NCBI GenBank assembly: GCA_023419315.1
Contig: JAEZYE010000036.1
Span: forward strand, 1-64,000
Direction of reading: 5' to 3'
Origin: Pseudomonadota bacterium
GTDB lineage: Bacteria > Pseudomonadota > Gammaproteobacteria > Xanthomonadales > Xanthomonadaceae
DNA: 64,000 nt
Part shown: positions 34,257 through 42,871 of the stretch, piece after piece
Layout: each line of letters opens with the position of its first letter
How positions within the stretch are numbered: position 1 is the stretch's first letter
Program-made: the position numbers and the translations under genes
Notes under the pieces: model-generated
What the model was told of the DNA's origin: nothing
What the model saw: only the letters and a program-made list of their open reading frames with translations
The model's database searches: none

Positions 34257-37238
34257 TCACTCGAAGGTGAACACGTACTCCAGCGCCACTTCACGGCCCA
34301 CCGCGCTGAGCAGGCGCGTCGGGGCGAAGTCGTAGTCGAGCTTGTACGGATCCTTGTGGTTCCAGCTCGTGGCGTTGAACGCGTTGTTGACGTAGAGATT
34401 CAACTTGGCGTGTTCGCTGATGCGGTAGCCGACGTTGAAATTCCAGGTGATGAACGGACCGACGCGGCCGAAGTAGCGTTCGGTCGATTGACCGGCGTTG
34501 GGGTTCGGATTCGGCATCATGCCGCCGCTGCCATTCGGGATCTCCAACGGCTCATGGCAGTTCGCGCCCGGGCTGTCGCTCGGCACGTAGCCGTCATCGA
34601 ACGGACGGCAGCCGCCGGGATTGTCGAGACGATCCACGCCCCAGTGGTAGCGCACGCCCGGCACCGAACCGACGCGGTCGGCATAGACGTTCGCGTTCCA
34701 GTCGCCGCGCTGCCACGCCACGCTGGCGCGCAGCTTGGAGCGGATGTCGCGATCACGGCGCTCCGGATTCGGATCGTTCTCGTACTTCTGTTCCTTGGTG
34801 GACAGCTGGTTGGTGTAGTTGAAACCGATCTGGAAATCACCCCAGTTGTCGGTTTCCAGGCGATAGCGGCCGCTGATGTCCACGCCCTTGACCGTGCGTT
34901 GCGCGAGGTTGAACGGACCGCGTTCGATCGAGATGAGGCGACCGGTCGTCGGGTCGCGTTCGATGCGGTCGTAGATGTTGTTGCAGTACTCGGCGCCCGC
35001 CGGGTTCGACCACGGCGTGTTGTCGGTGTTGAGCCCAGTGCGGCAGCCCGCTTCCGAGCTGAGGATTTCATCGGCGCCGACGTCGACGATCATGTTCTCA
35101 AGCTTGATCGCCCAGTAGTCCGCCGTGAACGACAGGTTCGGCATGGCGTCCCACACGAAGCCGACGGTCCAGGAGTCGCCGGTTTCCGGCTTCAGCGCCG
35201 GTGTGCCGCGACGGTAGACGTCGAACGTGTACCAGACATCGGTATTGCCGACGCCGCAGTTGTTGATCAGGTACGCACCGCTCTGGATGCAGCGCAGGCG
35301 ATCGGTATTGGTCATTTCCGACGAACTGATCTGGCCCAGCAGGTAGTGCATGTCCGGCGCGTGGAAACTGGTGGCGTACGAACCGCGCACCAGCAACGTG
35401 TCGAACGGACGCCATTCCAGGCCCAAGTTGTAGGTGGTTTCGTCCTGCGTGCCGATATCGACGGTGTCTTCGGTCTGGTCGTAGTACTTGTAGTCGCCGT
35501 AGCGGTCGTAGCGCGCGGCCGCCGTGGCGACCAGCGATTCCAGCAGCGGCACCTTGAATTCCAGGCCGGCCGAATAGCGCGTGCGCTCGCCGCCGCCGCG
35601 ATCCACGTTCTGCAGATCGAAGTCGATGCCGGCCCGTGCATCCGGGTTCAACGTGTAGCCCTGCTGCGCGGCTTCGACCACGGCGGCGAAGCCGATCGGA
35701 CCGGCCCAGCCTTCGAACAGGTTGCCGGTGATGTCGAACGAAGCCTGGTTCACGAAGGACGATGCCTTGTTGATCGCTAGATCGCCCATCTGCCGGTACT
35801 GTTCCGGCGTGATCGGCGCCCACCAGCGGGCTTCGTTCAAGTCATAGATGGCTTCGCCGTCGCCGGTCGTGCCCAGGCGCGGGCCGAGGAAGTAGTCGTA
35901 CGAGCGCTGTTCGTTGACGACGTTCTGGCGCTCTTCGACCGAATAGTAGGAGCGGCCGATCGAGGCATTCCAGTCGAAGCGATCCGCGATGCTGCCACGC
36001 AGGCCGGCGCTCCAGTCCCACGACATTTCGACGTTGGTGTTGCGGAGCTTGTCGAGTCCACCGACTTCATTCGGCGTCAGCTGGCGCTGGCCGATGATCG
36101 GCTGGTTGGTGCCGGCATCCCAGAAATAGCCGTTCGCGTCATCGACCAGATAGACGGTCGGCGGCGCGGTGCCCCACAGCGCTTCGGAGCGGTAGACCGC
36201 CACGTTCGCCCACGCCTGCAGGTTGTTGTCGAAATCCCAGGTGCCGTAGAGGTTGCCGGAGGTGTTCTCCGCGCCACTGGTGAGCAGCCAGTTCGCGTAG
36301 TCCGAGCTCATGCCGCACAGCGAACCGGTGTTGTTGATGGTGTCGGTGCCGTAGTTGTAGGTCAGGCGATCGGCGCGGTAGTACTCGCCCGCGAACTGCT
36401 CGCAGGCGCCGGTCGGCGGCGCCAGGCGCTGGCCGGTGCCGGCATTGATGAGCGCCAGGCCCACCGTCGGACGGAAGCCGACCTTGCGCTGCTCCATGTT
36501 CCAGGACGAATACGGCGCATCATCCGAGTCATCCATTTCCGGACGATCACGGCCGAACAGCGGATCGCGCTTGTTGTACTGCAACGCGTAGGTGACGCTC
36601 CAGTTCTGTCCCGTCTTGCCGCCGGCCCACGAAAGATCCCAGGTATCGCGGCCGCCTTCGGTGGACGAACCGCCGCGGATGCGGAATTCGTCACCGTCAT
36701 AGTTCTGCCGGAGGATGACGTTGACCACGCCGGCGATGGCGTCGGAACCGTAGATCGCCGAAGCGCCGCCCGTCAGGATTTCCACGCGCTCGATGGCTGC
36801 GGCCGGAATGTTGCTGTAGTTGGAGAAATTGGTCTGCCCTTCGTACGGCAGCGGGTAGTCGGCGACGCGGCGGCCGTTGACCAGCAGCAGCGTGCGGTTC
36901 GGCCCCATGCCGCGCAGGTTCAGGCCGCTCGCGTTGGGGGTGTGCGAACCCCAGGTCGAATCGGCTTCCACCGTGCCGGTGGCTTCGGTCAGCGTGGTCA
37001 GCACGTCGTAGACGGTGACGAAGCCTTCCTTCTTGATCTGATCGGCGGTCAGGATATTGACCGGCGCCGGACCTTCGACTTCAGCGCGCTTGATGCGCGA
37101 GCCGGTGACCGTGACGGTGTCGAGCTGCTGGGTGGATCCGGTGTCGTTTTCCTGCGCGGTCGCGGCCAGCGACGGTGCGAGCGCCATCAGGAGCGCGTGG
37201 GTGAGGAGTTTGCGGCGATAGCGGGTGGACTGAGCCAT
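34257..37238 (-). CDS. TonB-dependent receptor for glycan uptake
   Basis: This 993-aa outer membrane receptor has a signal peptide of the extended xanthomonad type (residues about 1-29), a TonB box region (LDTVTVTGSRIKRAEVEGP) and a plug domain (to about 200). The barrel ends in VALEYVFTFE. The plug carries VEILTGGASAIYGSDAIAGVVNVILR. The large size and LRGMGPNRTLLLVNGRR are typical of Xanthomonadales carbohydrate-type receptors. I use ATG 37238; an upstream TTG at 37274 is possible and no strong ribosome site marks either. It heads the glycosidase gene series and likely imports N-glycans or glycopeptides. Confidence 0.9.
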   Translation of the reverse strand: MAQSTRYRRKLLTHALLMALAPSLAATAQENDTGSTQQLDTVTVTGSRIKRAEVEGPAPVNILTADQIKKEGFVTVYDVLTTLTEATGTVEADSTWGSHTPNASGLNLRGMGPNRTLLLVNGRRVADYPLPYEGQTNFSNYSNIPAAAIERVEILTGGASAIYGSDAIAGVVNVILRQNYDGDEFRIRGGSSTEGGRDTWDLSWAGGKTGQNWSVTYALQYNKRDPLFGRDRPEMDDSDDAPYSSWNMEQRKVGFRPTVGLALINAGTGQRLAPPTGACEQFAGEYYRADRLTYNYGTDTINNTGSLCGMSSDYANWLLTSGAENTSGNLYGTWDFDNNLQAWANVAVYRSEALWGTAPPTVYLVDDANGYFWDAGTNQPIIGQRQLTPNEVGGLDKLRNTNVEMSWDWSAGLRGSIADRFDWNASIGRSYYSVEERQNVVNEQRSYDYFLGPRLGTTGDGEAIYDLNEARWWAPITPEQYRQMGDLAINKASSFVNQASFDITGNLFEGWAGPIGFAAVVEAAQQGYTLNPDARAGIDFDLQNVDRGGGERTRYSAGLEFKVPLLESLVATAAARYDRYGDYKYYDQTEDTVDIGTQDETTYNLGLEWRPFDTLLVRGSYATSFHAPDMHYLLGQISSSEMTNTDRLRCIQSGAYLINNCGVGNTDVWYTFDVYRRGTPALKPETGDSWTVGFVWDAMPNLSFTADYWAIKLENMIVDVGADEILSSEAGCRTGLNTDNTPWSNPAGAEYCNNIYDRIERDPTTGRLISIERGPFNLAQRTVKGVDISGRYRLETDNWGDFQIGFNYTNQLSTKEQKYENDPNPERRDRDIRSKLRASVAWQRGDWNANVYADRVGSVPGVRYHWGVDRLDNPGGCRPFDDGYVPSDSPGANCHEPLEIPNGSGGMMPNPNPNAGQSTERYFGRVGPFITWNFNVGYRISEHAKLNLYVNNAFNATSWNHKDPYKLDYDFAPTRLLSAVGREVALEYVFTFE

Positions 37239-37560
37239 TGGCTGTACTCGATGGATTTGGGTGGTTGAGGACAACGTGTGCGGAGCATTTGGTTCGATCT
37301 AAAACCGAGGACGTTTCAATCGGTCCAAACCCGATCGCCGCCTCACCTGAATCGATTCAAATAGACCACGGCTGAATCACGAATTGCATCCCGCATTGCA
37401 GCAAGGCTGCAATCGAAGCGATTTGAATCGAGATAAATCAACCGAATCAATCGGTTGCGCTGACACCCGAATCCCGGGATCCACGGTTCCATGACCGTGT
37501 CATGACCAAAGTGCGCAAATCGACGTTCAGGTGGGTGAGCGTCCAGCCCATCGCAACCGC
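37239..37560. promoter_or_regulatory. Dyad-rich regulatory region upstream of the TonB receptor
   Basis: This 322-bp gap holds no gene but several perfect dyads. They are TGAATCGATTCA (37348-37359); ATTGCAGC-AAG-GCTGCAAT (37395-37413); CAACCGA-ATCAA-TCGGTTG (37439-37457); and CATGAC-CGT-GTCATG (37490-37504). There is also a spaced pair CGATTCAAAT (37353-37362)/ATTTGAATCG (37421-37430). The AT-richer character and half-sites TGAATCG repeated in both orientations suggest a cooperative LacI-type operator array for the receptor operon. The last dyad may instead mark the 3' end of the cutC transcript. Confidence 0.65.
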
Positions 37561-38292
37561 TCAACCCGCGGCGCGGTCCAGTGCGTCGCGCAGACGCCGG
37601 ACCTGTGCCGCATCGCTTTGCAGCCAGTCCGCCTCCAGTCCCGCGACGGAACGCTGCTGCTGCATCGGCGACACGCGGCGGGCCTTGGCCGAAGCATGTA
37701 CCTCGCAGACACCGCTCGCTTCGACGAGCGTGCGGACGTTGTCGGCGGTGACACCGGCACCGGCCATCACCGCAATGCGGCCCGCCGATTGCAGCACCGC
37801 CCGCCGGATCGCATCCGCGCCCTGCCCGGCCGAATCCGCAGCGCCCGACGTGAGCACGCGCTCGCAGCCCAGCGACACGATGTCCTCCAGCGATTTCACC
37901 GGATCGCGCGCCACATCGAACGCGCGATGGAACGTGATGCCCATGCCTGCGGCCGCAGCAACCAGTTCGCGGCACAGCGGCAAGTCGATCCCGCCATCCG
38001 CATCGAGCGCCCCGATCACCACGCCATCGCATCCCAACTGCCTGCACAGCGCGATGTCGCGCAGCATCACGTCCGTTTCCAGCGCGTCATACACGAAGTC
38101 GCCGGCACGCGGCCGAATCAGCACGTACAGCGGGATGCGCAGGCGATCACGCGCGAGCGCCAGCGTTCCGCAGGACGGCGTACAACCGCCTTCGCCGAGG
38201 TTTTCGCACAGTTCGACGCGATCCGCGCCGCCTTCCTGCGCGGCCAGCGCCGAGCCCAGCGAATTGGCTGCGATCTCCAGTTTCAACCGCAT
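37561..38292 (-). CDS. cutC: CutC-family TIM-barrel protein
   Basis: This is a 243-aa cytoplasmic protein. LEIAANSLGSALAAQEGGADRVELCENLGEGGCTPS, a CutC family start, is split across residues 3-38; IRPRAGDFVY, GITFHRAFD and LTSGA follow. CutC was named for copper homeostasis, but a biochemical role in copper is poorly supported. Here the gene start overlaps the stop of the glycosylasparaginase gene (GTGA; ATG 38292 is my choice, GTG 38301 the alternative), within a glycan locus. A role in metabolising the released sugar derivative is therefore worth considering. The copper resistance genes begin only 2 kb away but lie on the other strand. Confidence 0.88.
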   Translation of the reverse strand: MRLKLEIAANSLGSALAAQEGGADRVELCENLGEGGCTPSCGTLALARDRLRIPLYVLIRPRAGDFVYDALETDVMLRDIALCRQLGCDGVVIGALDADGGIDLPLCRELVAAAAGMGITFHRAFDVARDPVKSLEDIVSLGCERVLTSGAADSAGQGADAIRRAVLQSAGRIAVMAGAGVTADNVRTLVEASGVCEVHASAKARRVSPMQQQRSVAGLEADWLQSDAAQVRRLRDALDRAAG

Positions 38293-38297
38293 GCCGC

Positions 38298-39302
38298 TCA
38301 CGACTGGGTGCTTTTGTAGATCGACGCCGAATCGCGCAGATCATCCTGCTTGCCTGCGTCGCATACGGCGTACACGAAGCCGCGATGCAGTGCGAATGCG
38401 CCGACCTCGCCGTGCTTGTTCAACGCGAGGAAGCACACCTGCAATTGCCTGCTGGCCTCCGGCCGCTTGCGCACGAGGCGATCGATCGCTTCCCGGCAGG
38501 CGTCCATCGGCGAACGTCCCTGGCGCATCAGTTCGACGACGAGGAAGCTGGCCGCATTGCGGATCATTTCCTCGCCGACGCCGGATGCGGTGGCCGCGCC
38601 GACGTCGTTGTCGACGTAGAGGCCGGCGCCGATGATCGGGCTGTCACCGACGCGGCCGTGCATCTTCCAGGCCATGCCGCTGGTCGTGCACGCGCCGGCC
38701 AGCTTGCCCTGCGCGTCGATGGCGAGCATGCCCAGTGTGTCGTGGTTGTCGCGATTGCCGGGCCGCGCACGACGCTCGGCGTTGATCTCCGGCCGGTACT
38801 CGGACGTCTTCAACCAATCGCGCCACGCTTTTTCGGCTTCCGGGGTCAGCAGGCGCTCGCGCGGGAAACCCTGCGCGACCGCGAACTGCTGCGCGCCTTC
38901 GCCGACCAGCATCACGTGCTGCGTTTTTTCCATCACCCGCCGTGCGACCGAAACCGGATGCAGGATGTCCTGCAGGGCCGCGACCGAACCGCAACGCCCG
39001 TCGCCGTCCATGATGCTCGCGTCGAGCGTCAGCACGCCGTCGCGATCCGGATTGCCGCAGCGGCCCACGGTCGGATTGCACAGTTCGCTCTCGGCCCAGC
39101 GCGCACCGGCTTCGACTGCGTCGAGCGCAGCGCCGCCACGTTCCAGCACCGACCACGCGGCGCGGTTGGCGGGCACGCCGAAATCCCAGGTGGAGACGAC
39201 GCGGGCGCCCACGCTGCGTTCAGCGGCGCGCGCAATCGGAGGCAGCGCCCATGCGCTTCCGGCCAGCAAGCCCGCCTTGATGAAGCCACGACGATCCGTC
39301 AT
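38298..39302 (-). CDS. Glycosylasparaginase (N4-(beta-GlcNAc)-L-asparaginase), Tat-exported
   Basis: It cleaves the GlcNAc-Asn bond that joins N-glycans to peptide. The precursor is 334 aa. DRRGFIKAGLLAGS is a twin-arginine signal, so the enzyme folds in the cytoplasm and works in the periplasm. VVSTWDFG begins the mature alpha subunit, and NHDT at 187-189 provides the autoprocessing nucleophile Thr189. GRVGDSPIIGAGLYVDN is the conserved binding loop. ATG 39302 has AGGGGA eight bases upstream. It overlaps cutC. Its presence identifies the locus as one for N-glycans instead of plant mannan. Confidence 0.92.
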   Translation of the reverse strand: MTDRRGFIKAGLLAGSAWALPPIARAAERSVGARVVSTWDFGVPANRAAWSVLERGGAALDAVEAGARWAESELCNPTVGRCGNPDRDGVLTLDASIMDGDGRCGSVAALQDILHPVSVARRVMEKTQHVMLVGEGAQQFAVAQGFPRERLLTPEAEKAWRDWLKTSEYRPEINAERRARPGNRDNHDTLGMLAIDAQGKLAGACTTSGMAWKMHGRVGDSPIIGAGLYVDNDVGAATASGVGEEMIRNAASFLVVELMRQGRSPMDACREAIDRLVRKRPEASRQLQVCFLALNKHGEVGAFALHRGFVYAVCDAGKQDDLRDSASIYKSTQS

Positions 39303-39346
39303 CACGATTCCCCTCTGGAATGAAGCTCCGACGCGCCGTGTCGCGC

Positions 39347-40381
39347 TCAGGGCGCGTGTTGCTGGAACCAGGCCGCCGCGCCGACGATGCCGAGTTGACC
39401 ATGATCGACGCGCCAGACCGGCACGTGCCGCACCACGTGGCCCAGCACGCCCTTGTCGGAATAGCGCTCACGGAACGTGCGGCCGCGCAGGAAGGTTTCG
39501 ACATGCGCGGAGATGCCGCCGGCCAGGTACACGGAACGCGCGCCGAAGGTGATCACCAGATCGCCGATCAGGCTGCCCAGCCAACCGCTGAACACCTCCA
39601 GCGTTTCCACCGCGATGGCGTCATCACCGGCATTCGCCGCGGCGATCAGTTGCTCCGGCGTCTGCCAGTGCGGGGTGGCGCCACGGATTTCGCACAGCGC
39701 GGGATAGAGGTTCATCAGTCCGTTGCCGGACAGCACGCGCTCGTTGTCCACGTGCGACCAGCGCTTGAGCAGCCGGTGCAATACCTGCAATTCGAGTTCG
39801 GTGCCCGCGGCCAGCGCGGCATGCCCCACTTCGCTCGCAAGCACGGGGCGTTCGCCGCCTTCGAAACGCAGCGCGGCGCCCAGGCCCGTGCCCGGCCCGA
39901 TCACCAGCGCCGGCCACTGGAAGCGGTGTGCCGCGCCTTCTTCCGTCAGCGAAAGCAGGCCCTCCGGCGCGACGTGCGGAATCGCGAACGCTACCGCTTC
40001 GAAGTCGTTGATCAGTTGCAGGCTCGACAGCGACGCGGCTTCGCGCGTGCGCGCGATCGACACCGGCCACGGCAGGTTGGCATTGACGAGCGTGTCGCCA
40101 TCGAGCACGCCGGCAATCGCGACGACCGCGTCTTCCAGTGGCGAAGTGGCTTCCTCGTCGATGAAGCGGCGCAGGATGGCCGCGAGGTCCGCGTGTTCGG
40201 CGCCTGCGTACTTGCGGTACGCCAGCACGTCCGGCGAACGCCCGGGGGCGATCACCACTTCCGCGATACGCGCGAAGGTGCCACCGACATCGGCGACGAC
40301 AAGCCTGCGCGGAGCGGGTGAACCGGTTGCGATCATCGGGAGCTGGTCGGCCACGGCCGTGTACGGTACCGCAAGGTTCAC
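39347..40381 (-). CDS. glk: Glucokinase
   Basis: This 344-aa ROK-independent (Glk-type) hexokinase phosphorylates glucose to glucose 6-phosphate. VVADVGGTFARIA (about residues 28-40) is the ATP-binding phosphate motif. LINDFEAVAFAIP contains the catalytic Asp, and VIGPGTGLGAAL and SEVGHAAL complete the sugar site. A GTG start at 40381 is preceded by AAGGCGG; ATG 40336 is a shorter alternative. It is the promoter-proximal gene of the minus-strand series and is divergent from copL. It may also accept mannose, which would serve the glycan pathway. Confidence 0.9.
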   Translation of the reverse strand: MNLAVPYTAVADQLPMIATGSPAPRRLVVADVGGTFARIAEVVIAPGRSPDVLAYRKYAGAEHADLAAILRRFIDEEATSPLEDAVVAIAGVLDGDTLVNANLPWPVSIARTREAASLSSLQLINDFEAVAFAIPHVAPEGLLSLTEEGAAHRFQWPALVIGPGTGLGAALRFEGGERPVLASEVGHAALAAGTELELQVLHRLLKRWSHVDNERVLSGNGLMNLYPALCEIRGATPHWQTPEQLIAAANAGDDAIAVETLEVFSGWLGSLIGDLVITFGARSVYLAGGISAHVETFLRGRTFRERYSDKGVLGHVVRHVPVWRVDHGQLGIVGAAAWFQQHAP

Positions 40382-40481
40382 TTGTCCGCCTTCAACGACG
40401 TCTGTCGAAAAACCCGGCGATTTTCAGCGATTGGCGGGCGCTTTCCTAGCGCCCGATTCCATACCAGTGCGTACTCGGCGC

Positions 40482-40512
40482 TTGCCTTGGACCCGGGTTC
40501 AGGGATTAGGGT
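40482..40512 (+). promoter_or_regulatory. MerR/CueR-type promoter of copL
   Basis: The -35 TTGCCT (40482-40487) and -10 TAGGGT (40507-40512) are separated by 19 bp, the elongated spacer recognised by MerR activators. The spacer and flank carry the dyad CTTGGACC-CG-GGTTCAGGG (40487-40504, offset by one base), nearly the same as the operator before the merR gene at 44368. Confidence 0.7.
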
Positions 40513-40581
40513 GGCGCTCGCACCGCGTACGCGCTCGTCGCGCTCGCGCGCAATGAATCCCCCGGAAGCTAGAATGCCGCC

Positions 40582-40965
40582 ATGTCGCTGTCCTCGCTCG
40601 TCTCGCGCCTGCTGTTGATCGCGTTGCTGGTCCTCGCTTCGGCGGGCAGCGCGTTTTCCGGCGTGCGGATCGCGCTGGAAGAAGCCACCGCCCGCGTCGC
40701 GGCGGCCGCTACCGAGGTTCCCCCCTGCCACGGCGCGACATCGGCTTCTTCCGACACCGCACACGGCCAGCCGCAGGCGCCGGTCGCGTCTGATTGCTGC
40801 AAGGTCGGCCACTGCGATGGCGTCTGCCTGCAGGCCCTGCCCGCTTTGCCCGCGCTGATCGCCACGGCTTCGGCGCCGATTCCCGGCCCGCCCGGCATCA
40901 ACGGCGAAGACGCCCCCCATCCCGCGCCGTTGCTGGATCGACCGCAGCGACCGCCCATCGCCTGA
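40582..40965 (+). CDS. copL: CopL-like metal-binding regulatory protein
   Basis: This is a 127-aa small protein with an N-terminal hydrophobic segment (about 8-27). The Cys/His-rich middle has PPCHG near 48 and SDCCKVGHCDGVCLQ near 70-84, and the tail is Pro-rich. Xanthomonad copL encodes a protein of this kind directly upstream of copA and is needed for copper-induced copAB expression. Position, size and cysteine pattern agree. How it senses copper is not established. It is preceded by a MerR-type promoter and separated from copA by 112 bp. Confidence 0.8.
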   Translation: MSLSSLVSRLLLIALLVLASAGSAFSGVRIALEEATARVAAAATEVPPCHGATSASSDTAHGQPQAPVASDCCKVGHCDGVCLQALPALPALIATASAPIPGPPGINGEDAPHPAPLLDRPQRPPIA

Positions 40966-41077
40966 AACGACCGGCCCGGACGCATGGCGTCCGCGCAGCC
41001 CGTCCGCCCGCGCTGATGTCGCGGCGTTGATTGCGTGCCTGACACGGCCGCACGTTTCCCGCTTTCCCGGAGTCCGC

Positions 41078-42871
41078 ATGTCTTTCCGTTCTTCCGACCG
41101 GCCGCCCCCGCTCGCCGGCTTCCCGCTGTCACGACGCCGTTTCGTCACCGGCGCCGCGCTGGGCGGCGTTGCCGCCGGACTCGGCCTGCACCGCCTGCCC
41201 GCCTGGGCCGCCGAGTCCGCTTCCACTGCGCACGCACCGCCGGTGCTGACCGCGACCGATCTCGATCTGGCGATTGGCGCATCGCCGGTGAACTTCACTG
41301 GCCGCATGCGTTCCGCCGTCACCGTCAATGGCAGCCTGCCGGCGCCCATCCTGCGCTGGCGCGAAGGCGACACGGTCACCGTGCGCGTGCGCAACCGGTT
41401 GCTGGACGCACCGACTTCGATCCATTGGCACGGCATCCTGCTGCCGGCGAACATGGACGGCGTGCCCGGCATGAGCTTCGACGGCATCGCGCCCGGTGAA
41501 ACCTGGCAGTACCGCTTCCAACTGCGGCAGTCCGGCACCTACTGGTACCACAGCCATTCGATGTTCCAGGAACAGAGCGGGCTGTATGGCGCCTTGATCA
41601 TCGATCCACGCGAACCTGCGCCGTATACGTTCGATCGCGAACACGTCGTGCTGCTTTCCGACTGGACCGATCTGGATCCGGCCGCGCTGTACCGGCGCAT
41701 GAAGAAGATGCCGATGCACGACAACACCTACCAGCGCACGGTCGGCGACTTCGTGCGCGATGTGCGGCGCGACGGCTGGTCGGCGACGCTGGCCGACCGC
41801 GGCATGTGGGGCCGCATGCGGATGACGCCCAGCGATCTTTCCGACATCAACGCGCACACCTACACCTACCTCATCAACGGGCACACGCCGGACGGCAACT
41901 GGACCGGACTGTTCAAGCCCGGCGAACGCGTGCTGCTGCGCTTCATCAACGGCGCGGCGATGACGTACTTCGATGTCCGCATCCCCGGACTGAAGATGAC
42001 CGTCGTGGCCGCCGACGGCCAGTACATCCATCCGATCACCGTCGATGAATTCCGCATCGCCACGGCGGAGACCTTCGACGTGATCGTCGAACCGCAGGGA
42101 CAGGACGCCTTCACCGTGTTCGCGCAGGACATGGGACGCACCGGCTACGCACGCGCCACGCTGGCGGTGCGCGACGGCCTGCAGGCGCCGGTGCCCGCGA
42201 ATGATCCGCGGCCCCTGCTGACGATGACCGACATGGGCCACGAGATGGGCGGCAAGCATGCCGGCAGGGAAGGCGGCTGCGGCGCCGACATGGGCGAAGG
42301 CGGTTGTGGCGCGCACATGCACCACGGCGCGACGAACGCCGCGCAAACGCCGAACCACGCGCCGAGCGAAGCCGGCAATCCGCTGATCGACATGCAGACC
42401 TCGGCCACGTCACCGCGCCTGGATGATCCGGGCATCGGCCTGCGCGACAACGGTCGCACCGTGCTGCGTTACGACGACATGCACAGCCTGTTCGAGGATC
42501 CGGACGGCCGCGAGCCGAACCGCGACATCGAACTGCATCTCACCGGGCACATGGAGAAATTCGCGTGGTCGTTCGACGGCGTGCCGTTCGTGTCCGCCGA
42601 ACCGTTGTGGATGAACTACGGCGAACGCCTGCGCATCGTGCTGGTCAACGACACGATGATGACGCACCCGATCCACCTGCACGGCATGTGGAGCGATCTG
42701 GAAAGCGAAGACGGCCGCTTCCAGCTGCGCAAGCACACCGTCGACATGCCGCCCGGCACGCGACGCAGCTACCGCGTGCGCGCCGATGCGCTCGGCCGCT
42801 GGGCGTTCCACTGCCATCTGATGTACCACATGGAAGGCGGCATGATGCGCGAAGTGAGGGTCGAAGAATGA
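41078..42871 (+). CDS. copA: Copper resistance multicopper oxidase CopA
   Basis: It oxidises cuprous ion or binds copper in the periplasm. The precursor is 597 aa with a Tat signal (SRRRFVTGAALGG, about 18-30). The copper cluster motifs are in order: HWHG and YHSHS in the first cupredoxin domain, HPIHLHG and HCHLMYHMEGGM in the last. A Met/His/Cys-rich insert (MTDMGHEMGGK, GADMGEGGCGAHMHH, about residues 385-425) is the expected copper-loading loop. GGAG lies before ATG 41078; the frame is open earlier but lacks a signal there. It overlaps copB by ATGA. Confidence 0.95.
   Translation: MSFRSSDRPPPLAGFPLSRRRFVTGAALGGVAAGLGLHRLPAWAAESASTAHAPPVLTATDLDLAIGASPVNFTGRMRSAVTVNGSLPAPILRWREGDTVTVRVRNRLLDAPTSIHWHGILLPANMDGVPGMSFDGIAPGETWQYRFQLRQSGTYWYHSHSMFQEQSGLYGALIIDPREPAPYTFDREHVVLLSDWTDLDPAALYRRMKKMPMHDNTYQRTVGDFVRDVRRDGWSATLADRGMWGRMRMTPSDLSDINAHTYTYLINGHTPDGNWTGLFKPGERVLLRFINGAAMTYFDVRIPGLKMTVVAADGQYIHPITVDEFRIATAETFDVIVEPQGQDAFTVFAQDMGRTGYARATLAVRDGLQAPVPANDPRPLLTMTDMGHEMGGKHAGREGGCGADMGEGGCGAHMHHGATNAAQTPNHAPSEAGNPLIDMQTSATSPRLDDPGIGLRDNGRTVLRYDDMHSLFEDPDGREPNRDIELHLTGHMEKFAWSFDGVPFVSAEPLWMNYGERLRIVLVNDTMMTHPIHLHGMWSDLESEDGRFQLRKHTVDMPPGTRRSYRVRADALGRWAFHCHLMYHMEGGMMREVRVEE

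Noticed and set aside
31433..34270. Plus-strand open frame of 945 codons opposite GH92
   Set aside because: GH92 motifs and signal peptide are on the minus strand. This frame has low-complexity, motif-free composition typical of antisense shadows.
40401..40430. Possible LacI operator before glk (GAAAA...TTTTC)
   Set aside because: The arms are only five bases and the centre does not match the TGAATCGATTCA dyad; too weak to call.
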